Shown: positions 12,056 through 24,784, counted from the stretch's first letter. The stretch: 64,000 nt of DNA from Hirundichthys speculiger (GCA_018398805.1 JAGFBZ010001158.1:1-64000), one strand, 5' to 3'. Program-made: numbers and translations. The notes: generated by a model from the sequence alone, not told the origin.

Positions 12056-12088
12056 ACACTGCGCCCAGCACTGAACCTGCAGCTCATG
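12056..12088 (+). CDS. cadm1: cadm1 alternative microexon (33 nt, juxtamembrane stalk)
   Basis: This is a 33-nt exon of the synaptic and epithelial immunoglobulin-family adhesion protein CADM1/SynCAM1. It follows a long pyrimidine-rich tract (about 11936-12050) ending in CTCAG and is followed by GTTGGT. Read with two bases completing an upstream codon and one base left over, it gives DTAPSTEPAAH, with D completed by an upstream G. Mammalian CADM1 has an alternative 11-residue segment, DTTATTEPAVH, at the same place in the extracellular stalk, just before the D-S-R-A-G residues of the transmembrane exon. Length, phase (1-1) and sequence all agree. Threonine and serine residues here are expected O-glycosylation sites, and the stalk is where ectodomain shedding occurs in the family. 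Inclusion or skipping preserves frame with the exon at 62819. Long ORFs that overlap it are chance products of the pyrimidine tract. Use as an alternative exon is inferred from the family. Confidence 0.85.
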
Positions 12089-12531
12089 GTTGGTACCTCT
12101 ACTTTCCTCTTTATGTCTCCTTTTTTGATTTACTTTTTTTTGTTTTTTTTACACTTGTGTATTTATCCCAACTGCATGTCTCTTCTTATTGTTGCAAAAT
12201 ATTTTTTTTTCCAGTGCCCTTATCCTGCTGTAAGTTGTGTGTTTATCACGCAGACTGGCAGAAGTGAGAACAGCTGTGAAAAAGTTCCTATTTCCTCTTT
12301 AAATCCCTTCTTTTTGTGTAAAAATAAATAAATCAGATCATATTGGGTCGTAGTTTTAGGCCAGAACAACCTCAGACACACAACAACATGTAACTTTATT
12401 CACCATACTATTATTTATTTCACAATAACGAATCCAAACAGTAAAGAACTGTGTGGGCAACGCTGAGTATCTCCAAGATTCAGGCTCAGAGATTCACCTT
12501 CAGCTGCAGCAACTTGAAGTTGGGTTTTTGC

Positions 12532-13994
12532 TAGGGCTGGGCAAGTTAACGTGTTATCGCATTAACGCATTAATTCATTAATTTATTAACTCCGACATTT
12601 ATTTTATCGGGCGTTAACACATGTTGCTCACATGCTTTTGTTTTGAAAAGTCTGTTACTGGCTGCTGCGGAACCGGAAAAGAATCGGCAGGTAAACATGC
12701 GGAAAAGCTAAAACAGACATGGAGAACAGTAAAAATCTGTGAACTTTACAGTTCGGGCAGCAACTCAGGTAGCAATATTAACAACTCTGTCTGAAAAAAA
12801 AAAAAATCTGGACTGCAACAAAACTTTCACGTCATTCCTCCATGTTACATCAGATCTGCTCCATGTGTTCACTGTCCTGCTGTTCTCTAGCTGGTTACTG
12901 CTCAGTGCAGGCTCCATCTAGTGGCACAGATGTGTAATGACAACAGAAAGTCCAGTCCTCAAATATAAAACAATCCCCATTTTTGAGAATATGACTTCTA
13001 GATTAAAATATTGTCCTATATTTGGGCCAATACAGTAGTTGGATCAAGGACTTATTCAACAGCAGATGGGTATCCTGCAATGCTGGAAATGAGCATCAGA
13101 AGATTCTGAGCTCGTCACGATCTGAGGAGAAAAAGACTGATGTCAGACGCAGAGCTGGAGAGGCTTTGGTTCATCTATATATGAGCTGAGTTTTCATTCA
13201 GATTTACACAATATTGCAAATATTATAATATGTGATTCCAGCGCCGCCATGCTACCTGAACTGCCGCACAAAGTCATTTCAGGGTCACGTAAACCGGACA
13301 ATATTAAAAACAAATTCAGTCCCGTGTAACAATTTTTCATTTCGTATTTTTGATCCAAGTCTAAAATTGAAATATAAAAAACAGGCATTTTTTGTTTATT
13401 TGTGTTAGATTAAAAAATGAAAAACAAAATAAAATGTCACTTTTATTTTTGATTGACAATTGAAAATGGAAAGAACGAATGATACACATATTGGTAAAGT
13501 TACAGAATTTCTACATGGACATTTTCATTTTAAAGTTCTTCCAGATGGAATATTCGACAGAAACAAGGTTATTTGTAACAACTGACAAGTTAAACTCCCC
13601 GTTAAAAGTTTCTGCTGTTACCTCAGAAATTACCTGTTTTAATGTTCTGATTGTGGCTCAGGATTTTGTTGGTAGACTTTTTTTATTTTTTTTAAAAAAC
13701 AGGATGACATTAATGCCCTGGCAGTGACAATAAGCTTTATTATATTTGACATTTTTTAAGATGAGATTTACACTAAATATGTGTTACTGACAAGTGCTGA
13801 TCTTAAAAGTGTTTGAACAACAAATGTTATGACACTTTAGTTCATATGGCAGCAGAACATTTAAATAAAAGTGACCTTTACACTACTTTTTAATTCATTA
13901 TTTGATTCTGCGTATACAATGCGATTAATCGAGATTAATCAGGGAAATCATGCGATTAATCGCGATTAAAAAATTTAATTGTTGCCCAGCTCTA
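12532..13994. mobile_element. hAT element (ATTAATCGCGATTAA type)
   Basis: Ends are TAGGGCTGGGCAA and the inverted TAGAGCTGGGCAA. The subterminal GATTAATCG/GCATTAACGC motifs are the well-known fish family. The flanks are GTTTTTGC (12524-12531) and GTTTTGTC (13995-14002), an imperfect 8-bp duplication. The interior (1.4 kb) has no intact transposase. Confidence 0.85.
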
Positions 13995-14002
13995 GTTTTG
14001 TC

Positions 14003-15482
14003 TATATCCACTGGTCTCTCACGTTGTTGTGGAAGAAGTTTGGTCCATTCTTCCTCACAACACTGTTTCACCTCACTAGTTATTTATATTTTATTTATCG
14101 TTGTTGCATTTCTCTACTGGGAAGATTCACAACTGATTAGACTGATGTATTGTTACAGCTGCTTCTCTGAGAGCCCTGCTTATGTCTTTCCCTCTTGGCA
14201 TTGCATTAACACACCAGAGCGCTTCAGACCCTTTATGGAGGTCTGCACAGCTGCTTGGATCCATTAGAACCAGTCAGGAGGGTGTCAGCGTTGCCCCCCT
14301 TTATTTACGAGCTTCTCTTGTGTTAGCTGAATGAAGGGATGGCGAAAGACGGGATTCGTCCTCTTCTGCGGTTGTGTTTTTCTCATGCTTTTGCACAGAA
14401 AGACGTCCGTTTGGAGGAGGCGGTACTAACTTCTGCACACGTCTGTAACTTCCAGTCCTACTTTCAACAACTGCCGAACGATTTCACCGACTAATTACAG
14501 CATTTCCCTGAAGGTGCCTAAGAGGAGTAAAACCAACTCTGAGGACAGGACTGATTATATCAACAGCATGGGATAATTTTGCATCGAGGCAGAAAGAGAC
14601 CTCATTTGCTTGTTTTCATATATTTGACTGAATATGATACACATCATTTTCTAATTTGCATTCATTTTCCCTGTTTTTTTTTTTTCTTTCTTTGGCTGCC
14701 ATTTCATAATTTGTGAGAGCAAATTTATGGTCACAAGTTCTCTGGTAATCATTGTGCTTATTTGGCTCCGTCAGAAATTTGAAAATGACTTCAGTCACTT
14801 ATAATGACCGAATTATTAGTGAGCTGCAGAGCAAAAATGAGCCCTGGGCCCCTAATAAGCTCCTGTTTGTGGTAATTTAGCTGCATGATTTCATTTAGGT
14901 GTATGAATCACTTTGAGCTTCACACAGGTCAACAAGGCAAACACACTGATGAAATTACCACACACCAAGAGACGCAGACACTCCTGCTTTGCCAAGTTGA
15001 TGATCTAGACTTTCTTTCTATTTATGGATCATTCATACTGACTGCATTCAGTTTACTTGCTTGGAAGTTTCCGGGTGTCTGTGCTGCACATGAACATTTC
15101 TGTCTGCTTTCAGAAACTCGCATAGTCTTATCCTGGTTTGAGAAATCTGGAGTATCCTGATAGAAACCAGGGTATGACAGCATGTAGACACATTATCCAG
15201 GCGCTGTGACACTCGATCTCCCCTTAACTGAGGGACTTCATTCAAGTAAAATCATTAAAGCAGCCATTAAAATAGCAGTTTTAAGAAAGACGCCGGATCG
15301 CCTCGAGGAAGTGTCATCCAACTCCTGCTATCTGCAAAAAAACCAGCAACGGCAATGAGACTAGCCGACAGAGCTGCAAAGGACGGCACGACAGTGACGG
15401 CAAATCCCCCCACAATCTAACTCAGGAGTGTAAAGTTATTTATTTTCATATGCGTGCATTTCACTGTATATGACCAGACTTT
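14003..15482. other. intronic DNA, nothing recognised
   Basis: Unique-looking sequence with a T run at about 14676-14685. No exon, repeat end or RNA gene was identified. Confidence 0.4.
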
Positions 15483-16855
15483 GGGTGAATTCTAAATCCT
15501 CCTCCCTTAACCCTCAATCTCAACCCTCGCCCTTAACCCTCAATTTTTGGCCCTCAATCTTAACCCTCCAAAGTAAGTGTAAGTATCTAGTGACTTAGAA
15601 ATGGGACACCCCTTGAGTGCAGTTACATCTTCAGACTGAAATGTATCAGAGCCCGTGTTTTCTCTGCATTTCCTGAAATGACTCAGGGATAACATTGAAA
15701 CGAGCGCTGTATATTCTCTAAATAATATTAGCAAATAACACAATAGAGAATACATTATTCAGTCCTCCGTCGCTACACAACAAGGTATACAAGTAACGTG
15801 AAGCCGGCCGGGACCGCCGGTCCGGTGTTCTGAAATTTCTTCCTACCTAAAATTTTTTCCTACCGTAGCGGAAAATTATTGCCTCATCTGTAATTTTTTT
15901 CCTATATTGTAACAATATCCTACCAGCACATATATCCGCTCTGCTCTGTGTTTTGGGTGGTAGCATATTATTATACACATTCTGCACAAGAAAAGCAGGC
16001 AACAAAAATGAAATATTTAGCTTAAGGTTTTTGCAGAAAATGTTCAGATGTAACTTTAAAAAGTTATCATAAGTCACTAATTTAATTACACATTTTTCTC
16101 GCATTTTTCCTCATGTAACGGATTACAATTATGTTTGAGATTTATCGTCTTGCCAACGAATATACGACAAACCCTGTAAAGTAACCTCCTGAACAAGGTT
16201 TAATACAGCTGGAAAAGCACATTCACTCACACACACAGGCAGAGGCAGATGCATCATAAAGACTTGCATCTGATTTGTCTGTCAAACCTATGCAATATAA
16301 ATACTGTGCATACAAAATATTAAATGTTAGGCATTCGGAGCATTTTAAAATATTAAAAATAGATAGCGGGTCAGGCAGCAGAATATTATGGCCTTCCGAA
16401 GTTGCTGCTACACGCATGCGCAGTCAACTCGGGTAGGAAGATATTATGAGTAGGAAGAAATTTCACAGCACCGGCAGCAAACATCGTAAAGTAAAAAAAC
16501 AAATGTTACGCAACAACAACGTTAATCCATGAAAAAAGTTTCAAACAAAGACAAAAAAATTGTTTCGTAACATTTATATCTTTAAGAACTACGAAGATAC
16601 TTACATTTGTAGCTATCTTTTTTCGGCGCCATCCTTTTCGAAGATGTCTTGGCTAAATCACCCAAAGCCTTATGGGTAGCCCTTCCTTCCAAGGATAGTG
16701 CTGGAGAATCTCAATATTGAGGGCGATACAGCCCTCAAACTTGCCCCTCAACTTGACTTTCGAAGAATCGGGACAGCACTTGCACTTCACGGGAGCGCAC
16801 ATTTTTGAGATTGAGGGTTGAGATTGAGGATTAAGGGAGGAATTGGAATTCACCC
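15483..16855. mobile_element. unclassified DNA transposon with ~40-bp inverted repeats
   Basis: The left end begins GGGTGAATTCTAAATCCTCC and the right end, inverted, begins GGGTGAATTCCAATTCCTCC. Both continue into CCTCAATCTCAACCCTC, so the inverted repeat is about 40 bp. The interior is interrupted by another inverted-repeat element (15822-16474). A second copy of its right part is at about 48018-48224. The target duplication is not clear (T-rich on both sides). Confidence 0.7.
15822..16474. mobile_element. nested inverted-repeat DNA element
   Basis: The left end CCGGTGTTCTGAAATTTCTT pairs with the right end, whose reverse complement begins CCGGTGCTGTGAAATTTCTT, giving about 26 bp of inverted repeat with two mismatches. 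It is AT-rich inside, without a convincing ORF. No target duplication was recognised. It lies inside the 15483-16855 element. Confidence 0.65.
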
Positions 16856-18096
16856 TTTGTGGTCACATGTGGACACGAGCCTCAGAAAGAAAGACGGAGG
16901 GCCAATCTGCGTCTGCAAATCACTCTGGACGCAGGCGGCTCTTCTACGTTGCAATGTCGTAGGAGCTAGGAGGGCTAGGAAGCGATCCCAGGACACGCTG
17001 GATACTGACAGATATAGGTGAGACGGGGAGGTCAAGACCTCTGCTGCCCCCCGCTGGCGAACTAAGTGTAAGTAAATTTGTTTGAAGCATGCGCTTGGCT
17101 GCCTTGCCGTACCTCCAGATGTCATTCATGTGTATCACAGCTCAAGATATTATAAGTCTCAACATTTTACCGTCTAATTTATCCCGGGGTGAGTCAAATT
17201 AATTCTGTTCATCTCCCATCAGTTACCCCGCGCATCCCGACGTGGCGTCGGCAGCGAAGTTTCCTTCCTGCAAATGATGATGGAAGTTTCTGTTGGAGAG
17301 ACAACAGATGCTTTGTTCTGCTGTTTACAAGATGTGTTTTTAACATCAATGTGTTTTTGAACGGTCGTCCCAGATGTTCCGTCCCAGCCCGTAATCATTT
17401 TTTAAATGTCAGTAATTAGCCGCAGTGATGCATCATGAATATGATGAATCTACTGGTAGCTGCACTTCACACGTTGGAGTAGATGCAATAAACAGCGGCT
17501 GTAAAGAGCCAAGATCGAGGACGGCATCATTCCTTTAAGAGTCATCTGCTTCAGTTCGGTCGTCCCACGTGTGATTTAAGAAAAAAAGATGAATAAATCT
17601 GCAAAATTATACATCAAGAGTTTGAAGCAATTACTTGTATAACAGCTCAAAGTAACTTTTTGAATTAGAACAAGATATAAAGTTCTTGCTGCTCTTTTTA
17701 TTCCCATTCCCAAAGCTAGAAATGTAACAACCGGCATCGACGTGAAGCAACTTTCTGAACTTTAAAAGAGAAGATATCTTCACATCAACTAAAATAAATA
17801 TATATATTCTATGTATTATTACTGCATATCAGATAATGATGTGAGGTCATGTGATGGTGCAGCAGGAGAGAGGTCCAATCATTACCTGAATCCTCTCAAA
17901 CTTGAGCCATTTCTCCGTCAGGACGGCGACTCGTCCAGGGGTCACTGGCGAGATGAACGAGGGTCTTTTACTCCAGAGGGTTGAATCAGTCGTCGTGGTT
18001 CAAATATTCATAAAAATCACACATCTGGAGCCAGTTTACACCATCTGTCAGAGCCTGCTCCCGTCTTCACAGCACAACCAACCCTGCATCCAACGT
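16856..18096. other. intronic DNA, nothing recognised
   Basis: No gene or clear element. Composition changes to more G+C at 16860-17110. Confidence 0.4.
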
Positions 18097-18104
18097 GTAG
18101 AAAC

Positions 18105-18718
18105 AAGGGCTGTAGCAATACGCTAATCTTGCGATACAATAAAATACACAATATTTTTACGATATATATCAATGTTCATCTTAAGATACATTTACATCAT
18201 TTTCTGAAAGATTTTAAAGGGACAAAGTGATTTTGGTGACATCTTGTGAGTGTTCCAATGACTTTGTTTGAATTAATTGAACTGAAAGCATCAACTACAC
18301 ATTATATGGCTGACAGGCAGCTTGTAAATGCTGGACAAAATGAATAAAAGATTTGTTGAGAAAAATAGTTTCATTTATTTAAACAGTGCAAATTGTTGCT
18401 TGCAAACTTTTAAAGGTAAGAGCACAATGGAGAGTTAAAGTACAGCAAGTGGCCTTCTTTGGCAGCTTTTTTGCCTTGATACTGAACATATGAGGTAGCT
18501 ACTAGCCATTCTAGCCACCAGGTTAAGTAAAAACGAACCATGGCAGCCAATAATTTAAGTCTAAGCCACCTTAAAACTGCATCCATCTCAACGGAAGTAG
18601 CTGGAGGACTTAATGGCTCTTCCTGCAAAGTCCAGGAAGAGCACCCCTGCGGGACATGAGGGTTTAGAAAGGAGCTTAGAATATCAATACCCACTGCTGA
18701 AAAATCGATACTCCCGAT

Positions 18719-18767
<49 letters not shown>

Positions 18768-18807
18768 TCGATATATATCGCAGAATCGATAAAATCGCTC
18801 AGCTCTA
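18105..18807. mobile_element. hAT element (AGGGCTGTAGCGATAC family), 8-bp TSD
   Basis: Starts AAGGGCTGTAGCAATAC and ends GCTCAGCTCTA. The flanks GTAGAAAC (18097-18104) and CTAGAAAC (18808-18815) form an 8-bp duplication with one mismatch. Related copies lie at 26009, 28174 and 41138. An (AT)n run (18721-18763) has grown inside its right subterminal region. Confidence 0.85.
18721..18763. repeat. (AT)n microsatellite
   Basis: About 21 uninterrupted AT units, located in the right end of the hAT copy at 18105-18807. Confidence 0.95.
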
Positions 18808-19310
18808 CTAGAAACGAGAGTCAAAGACCGGACCGCCTCTGAGCTGGTTCCACATTTCGCGAAGCATTGGAACCATGCGCCCGTAAACGTGTCGTTTCCA
18901 GCAACGGTACAAACCGGCGCCGGAAACGGCACAAGACGTAAGACTCCCGTGATGTTCTCTGGTCAGAATATCACAGGTTCATAGCAATGTCAGCCATGTT
19001 GTTTTTTTTACAGCTCTGTTCGTGGCATCCCAGTTGTCGTGAGCGCGTCTTCTGAAATCAGCTGAAGAAACAGCGGCGTGATGTGAAGCTGAGTGGAGGG
19101 AAAGCCAGTAGAGGCTGGATAGTTTTACTCTGATGTGGGTCTGTGACGTTCGCCTGGACGGCCATGCTGGTTCTTCAGCTCTTCAGCACCAAGAATTAAC
19201 CTGGTTCCTCTGGATTCACTGATATCCAGGATGGAGTACCAACAGACGCAGAAGGATGGGAAAACAATCAGAGAAACGAGAAGCGTCAGCATGTAGAGAC
19301 ACGTAGAGAC

Positions 19311-19412
19311 TAGGGGTGCAGCGGTACAGGTGGCTCCCGGTACGGTCTGTACCAGGGATTTTGTGTCACGGTTTCGGTACAGATTCGGTACAGTTTCAGC
19401 AGTAACGTGTGG
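19311..19412. mobile_element. hAT-like terminal fragment (GGTACAGG-rich)
   Basis: Begins TAGGGGTGCAGCGGTACAGG and matches the inverted fragment at 9790-9886. The other end was not found, so the copy is truncated. Confidence 0.6.
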
Positions 19413-20353
19413 ACACATGACTGCGCCGTACACTGTACTGGAGATACCATTTATAAGCTACGGCCTGAACCCCGCCCCTGCCCTGCTGTGATTGGTTCAA
19501 TGCGTTCTGCTCTTCAGACGCCCAAATAAATGTTCTCAGGTAACTTATTTCTAAGAATGTCCTCTCTAATAATAGCGCTCTACAACATCTGGATTCGCAA
19601 ATCGGCAAATGTTTTTGTAGCTTATCAGTAAAGATGAACACTGTTTAGCTAAAACAATAATATGCAAAATAAGGACAATAATTTGCTCCCTAGATTGTGG
19701 GGTGAGAAGGGGGGGAATCAATTATTTCCCACTCAGGTAAATTGAAAATGCTAAAGAGGTTTTACTTGCCTGCCCCTTGTTTGACTTTTGCATCTTTTAT
19801 TTGGAGTTAATACAAAAAGAACAGTTATTAGATTCATCCTGTTTCAGCCCACTGCTGCTCATAAATGCCAAGTGATGCTAATAATGATGTTTTTATAAAT
19901 CAGCGGTTTGCTCAGATGAAGAAAATTGGTATTTTAATTATCATGCAATATCTGAAAAGGGCAGAAGAACAAGGGCTGGAAGCAGATGAACGGATCTGCG
20001 CGGTGGTGTGATGAAGACGGGATAGCATGAATATTTATACAAACTGACTGAAAGTTGGTGGTGAGTTCAGGTGTTGTGTCAATATTTACATATAATTAAC
20101 TTGTTCCATAATTATTCCATTTTCTGCTGACGCTGAAGCCAGTTTCTGGCGACTGGCTGGTTTGTGGCAGGAAACTAACTGAACTGTGAAATGCCAGTTT
20201 TTTTTTTCTTCTCTGAATGAGTGAATCTGCAAGACAAAGGCACACACAGAAGCGAAGCATGCACAGGATTTTTATTAATTCATTCAGCTTCGTTTATTTT
20301 ATTAGTTTTTGTGTATGATTTGCATTTTACCACAATGATATGTACAGTGACAC
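19413..20353. other. intronic DNA, nothing recognised
   Basis: No gene, RNA or element end recognised. Confidence 0.4.
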
Positions 20354-20356
20354 TAA

Positions 20357-20930
20357 GGGCCCGATCTCCTCAAGCCGCTATTTAGGGATAGCAGGTAGCA
20401 GGAGGGGCGTTCCCCCGCAAACAACGCAATCTTCCACCTTGCTAAACCCGCTATCCCACCTGCGCTACCCGCTACATTATGCATAGGAGTGGACAATTCC
20501 TATCGGCTACCTGAAAGTCCCAGATAGTTGGTGTCCTCCCAGTAAACACGCTCTGGTCGTCTATTGTTTAACTGGCGAGTTTAAGACGATCTCTGCCATT
20601 TTCTCAGGGGTTCAACTGGGGCCAAATCACGCTTTTTGTACAAGAGTTAATTTGAGAGGTGGAGCCGTTTGTGGACGCGCTCTTGTACGTGCCGACATGC
20701 AGGTTGCGGGCTGCTGCAACGCTAAAACCGCGATCGCAAGATACTCATTTTGCAGAAAGGGCAAAAAACACGCCCATTGCCACACCTACAAAGTGAGTAA
20801 GGGAGTCGGCATGACGGGTAGCGGCTTTAGCAAGCGGAAGATTGCATTAGCGGTAGCGGAGGTTCCTATACCCGCAATTTGCGGGTAGCGGCTAGTGTTA
20901 ACGGGTAAGGCGACGTGTACAATCGGGGCC
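20357..20930. mobile_element. PIF/Harbinger-like MITE, TAA target site
   Basis: The left end is GGGCCCGATC and the right end, inverted, is GGCCCCGATT. TAA flanks both sides (20354-20356 and 20931-20933), the 3-bp A/T duplication expected for Harbinger elements. The interior is built from GCTACCCGCTA / TAGCGGGTAGC repeats and could fold extensively. No transposase. Confidence 0.75.
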
Positions 20931-20933
20931 TAA

Positions 20934-22116
20934 AAGCCCACATGTGACCTTCCTGTTTATTTAGTAACATTCTCGTCATATTAAGTCTTTTATTCTGAAA
21001 AACTGTTTCCTGCAGTTTCCCAACAAAGGTTTATAGAGCATTTTAGGGCTTCGTGAATTCAATGTCCCAAAGAACATTTCAAGTCCAAAGTAGTTTTTTT
21101 CCAAAATCGCTCATTTCCAGCATCCAACCTCTCACACTTCCTCCTCAGAAGATTTAAGGCACACGGGAGAGTCGGTGATGTCTGTCGGTCAGTCTTTGCA
21201 CGCCTCCACGGTGCAGATGAAAGGTTTTATGAGTTCACCCAGAATGTCTTAGAAACACTTGTGGCTCAGCTTCACTGTAAAAATGGATTTCAAGCCTCGA
21301 TTCACTGGATGCTGGCAGCGATGAGTCAGTGAATTCAATGCAACTCAGTCATGATAGCATCAGCAATATCTCACCAGAGGCAGAGTTTCAGTCAGAACGT
21401 TTGCGCCATTTGCATTTCACAGAGGCCCGATAGCTCTGGAAGAATAGGAAGGTCTGGATCTACTGAACGTGCAGAGCTGCAGCGTTGACCGCTTCCGATT
21501 TGTGATTTCAGGCCGCTGAAAAAGTTCCTGCAGTCAGTGAAACTTCCAGAAATGTTTTACAAAGAACAGAGGAACTTTTCCATTAATGCTGCACAACACC
21601 AGCGCATCCTTCTCTCCGCAGCTATCACGTCAAGCACAAAACTAACCCCCACCCCACTTTTTTTTGTACTCTATAATGGCACAGTCAGCGGTGAATAACA
21701 AACACAGAGCTTGCTACAGAACTGTGTGATTCATTTAGATGCTCTCCTCCATTAATTTTGTCCTCTTTAAGGACTACTCCCATAAATATATACGCAACAG
21801 GTCCAGGTGCAACAACTTGATAGGTGGTTGATAGGTGCAGAGCCTGTAATATGTAATTTCCCTTTGGGGATTAAAGGGAGGGTAAGTGATTTCTCAGTGA
21901 GGTCACATCTGTTGCTAGCTCTTCCCTCCCCTTCCTTTCAGTGCTCCTTGACAAAATGCACCCATCACCCCAACCCCAGGCGATGGACTGGATCAGTATT
22001 CGTAATAATCTGAGGGGCCAAGCTTCCCCACTCTTTTTATTTTCATTGAATTGAATCTAAAATCATATCAAAGTAAAAAAAAAATAAAGGAAAATAAACA
22101 TCAGGAAGCATAGGAG
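20934..22116. other. intronic DNA, nothing recognised
   Basis: No gene seen. The short stretch at 21860-21930 resembles 7455-7545. Confidence 0.4.
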
Positions 22117-22124
22117 GGCTAAAC

Positions 22125-22812
22125 CAGCAGTTCTCAACCCAAAGTGGGTCGCAGACCCGTTTTCAGTGGGTCGTGGGCCTTTGCCTGGGGAAGGAAATGC
22201 TAAAAAAAAAAAAAAAAAAAAGTGTCATTCATACTCCTTAACAGTAGATGGCAATAATGCCCTGTAATGTGAGTTGACACCCACCAGTTCACACCATAGA
22301 AAAAGACCTGCGAAGTCTGTTTACAAATGTTGAGCAGGTGAAACACAGATACAACGAAGAATATATGAGATATGGATTTTCTTATCTTGAAGACAAAGCT
22401 CAGTGAGTGGTTATTCAGCTAAAACTATATATTCTGAGTTCTTTTTGAAACTACTGCTCAGTGATTGCACTTTTTTATTTCATGCATGTTGAGTCTGTTA
22501 AAAAAAGGCTGAAGTTACTGAAGTGAAGTGTTTTGGATTTAATTAAAATGCAGCTAATTGAGCATCAAAGGGAATATTTCCCACTTGAAGTCATTTTGAT
22601 TATGCCATTTTGGTTTTTGCCATTTTGGTTCACCAATAAACTTATTTTTTTGTGTTGGCATTCAGTGATATTCTATTCTACTATTGCCGATTCAAATTGC
22701 ACGATCTTTTCATTCAGTAATTTGAGAAGTTGGAAAATTTCCCTGATTTGGGTCACGGCTTGTCATTAAGGGTGATGGTGGGTCCTGAAGCCAAACCAGT
22801 TGAGAACCACTG
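22125..22812. mobile_element. hAT MITE (CAG.GGTTCTCAACC ends)
   Basis: Left end CAGCAGTTCTCAACCC; right end, inverted, CAGTGGTTCTCAACTGG. The flanks GGCTAAAC (22117-22124) and ATCTAAAC (22813-22820) are an imperfect 8-bp duplication. Subterminal GTGGGTCGCAGACCC and GGGTCACGG motifs fit a Charlie-like hAT family. It has a poly-A run at about 22202-22220 and no transposase. Confidence 0.8.
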
Positions 22813-22820
22813 ATCTAAAC

Positions 22821-23729
22821 CATGCAAGTAAAAGAGGAAATTCGGTCTGAAAAAGCGAAACCAGCTGCCTTTTAAGTCCTGTCGTGTTGAACAGAAGAGC
22901 AACAGCAGCGTGAACGCCACTGAGTCCAGCTCCTCACTCGGTTGAATACCTCAGTCGACATCGTCTGAGTGGTTGTATGTCCTCAATCAATAGTGCATTT
23001 TTCATGCGCTGGAATGTTCATTCTTCAGATGACGGTATCATTCATAGGAAGGGAGATCAGCGACTGCCATTTAATGTGAGACTGTGCACTTTTATTGCTC
23101 CCAGTCAGCTCTGCTACTCACTTCAAGGTCTGATCAAGATGAAATATAAGAGGCACCGTCCAAAAACACCAGCACGAGATGAAACGGTCATTCATACGGC
23201 ACTTTTCCATATCTTTTTGACATCTCTGAGTGTTTTAAACTACAAACATACATTGTTTTTTTGTTTTTTATTGCGCACATTAAGTGCCTTTTTTTGTACC
23301 TTCGTGAATAATAAGCAGTCATAAATAAGTCATTACTGAGCTCAGCGCAGCCGGTGCAGACGCAGCGTTCACTGTTCTCGATGGCACAGGTAGAGCTCAG
23401 CTTCCCCTCGCTGCAGCTTGCTTTTATTACTTAAGTGGATTGATGAACGACGGGGGAAATTGTCAAGAACCATTAAAGTGTAGGAGGCCATTAGCTGGAG
23501 GGACAACAATAATGACGGTTTCAGCTGAGGAAACATGCACTTTTTAATATGTTTACATGCGAGCAAAACAAGGTGGAGAAGATGGAAAAATACACGAACC
23601 CTGCAACCTCAGCGAAACCAGTCAGGCTGGCGGTCACGTGATGCAGCGACAGGGACGGTTGGAGGATGTTTTTTTTTAACTGAATCGTGTCTAAGGGGGG
23701 AGTGGCTGACCCCCACGTAGAGATGGAGG
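22821..23729. other. intronic DNA, nothing recognised
   Basis: No exon or element end identified. The 115-residue frame at 22977-23324 shows no domain. Confidence 0.4.
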
Positions 23730-23737
23730 GTTTTAGT

Positions 23738-24776
23738 TATGGGTGCATGATAATTATCGGCCCGATAATTATCTGGCTGATAACAGGAAATTATGACATC
23801 ATTCCGATAACTCCAATATCATGACGAACACCCCCGATAACATATATATTTTTGTCAACACGGCAGTGCCTCGCTCCTTCTGAGCCTTGAATGACCGGCA
23901 GTGAATGTTATGTTCAAGTGACGTTGGCATAATCAGAAAAATGATTTCTCAATAAGGAAAATCAAGAATACCCCCTCATGCCAGAAAACAACTCGTTAAC
24001 TCGGTCATAATTTTAGTAGTTGCTGACTTGAATTGATATTCGTAGTATTTTACCACATGTTACACATAAAAATTAGAAAAAATAGAAGAGGCCGAAAGAA
24101 CGACTAGCAAACGAGGGAACGGAGGAATTTACGTTACACCTTGAATGCAGCCTGCAGCACAGAGTGCCGATGAAAACAAACATGGCGGTGATCGTATGGA
24201 ACTTTGTTCAAGTTTTATAAGAAGAGGGTTGGTTATTTGTGACAAATGCTCCAAGCGAATTCCACGAGGAGGGAAAAATAGCACACCTGAAACATAACCA
24301 TCGCCTTTGAAAGATTTGAGATCGCGCTAATGTGAGCTAATGCTAACTTGAGCTAGTGCTAACGTGAGCTAACGTGAGCTAGCCAGCAGCAGAGAATTCA
24401 CCGGGACTTGCACACATTGGCGAGGCTTTTAAAAAAATCCAAGAAATTTTGATGCATGTATTTCCATCAGTTCAAGGAGCCTTTATTTTTTTTATATCAG
24501 TCAGTAATGAACCTTTTTTAAGTTGGTGTGAGATATCAAATAGGTTTGTTTGATAGCTTTACAAAAAAATGAGAAGCTTGTCAATAGTTTTTTATTGGAA
24601 AAAATAAATATCTGTTCATTTACAGAGTCAAAACTGTTTTTGGTTTTGTTCATAGTATTGATGTAATGATCTTAGGTATATGTGTGTGTTATCAGTTATC
24701 AGTATCGGCCTTTAGGAGCTAAAAGTTATCGGTTATCGGTATCGCTTTTAAAAAAAACAGTTATCATGCATCCCTA
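23738..24776. mobile_element. hAT element (TTATCGGTATCGG type), 8-bp TSD
   Basis: Left end TATGGGTGCATGATAATTATC; right end, inverted, TAGGGATGCATGATAACTG. The 8-bp duplication is GTTTTAGT (23730-23737) versus GTTTTGGT (24777-24784), with one mismatch. The right end carries two TATCAGT/TATCGGT units, the seed of the array at 30334-31360. A short GAGCTAACGT minisatellite (about 24325-24385) lies inside. Confidence 0.85.
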
Positions 24777-24784
24777 GTTTTGGT

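Noticed and set aside
11882..12331. 149-residue plus-strand ORF covering the cadm1 microexon
   Set aside because: Its frame is open because of the pyrimidine-rich acceptor tract. Splice borders and phase show that only the 33 nt are coding, in the cadm1 frame.
18684..18932. 82-residue minus-strand ORF with an Ile-Tyr repeat
   Set aside because: Product of the (AT)n microsatellite in a hAT end.
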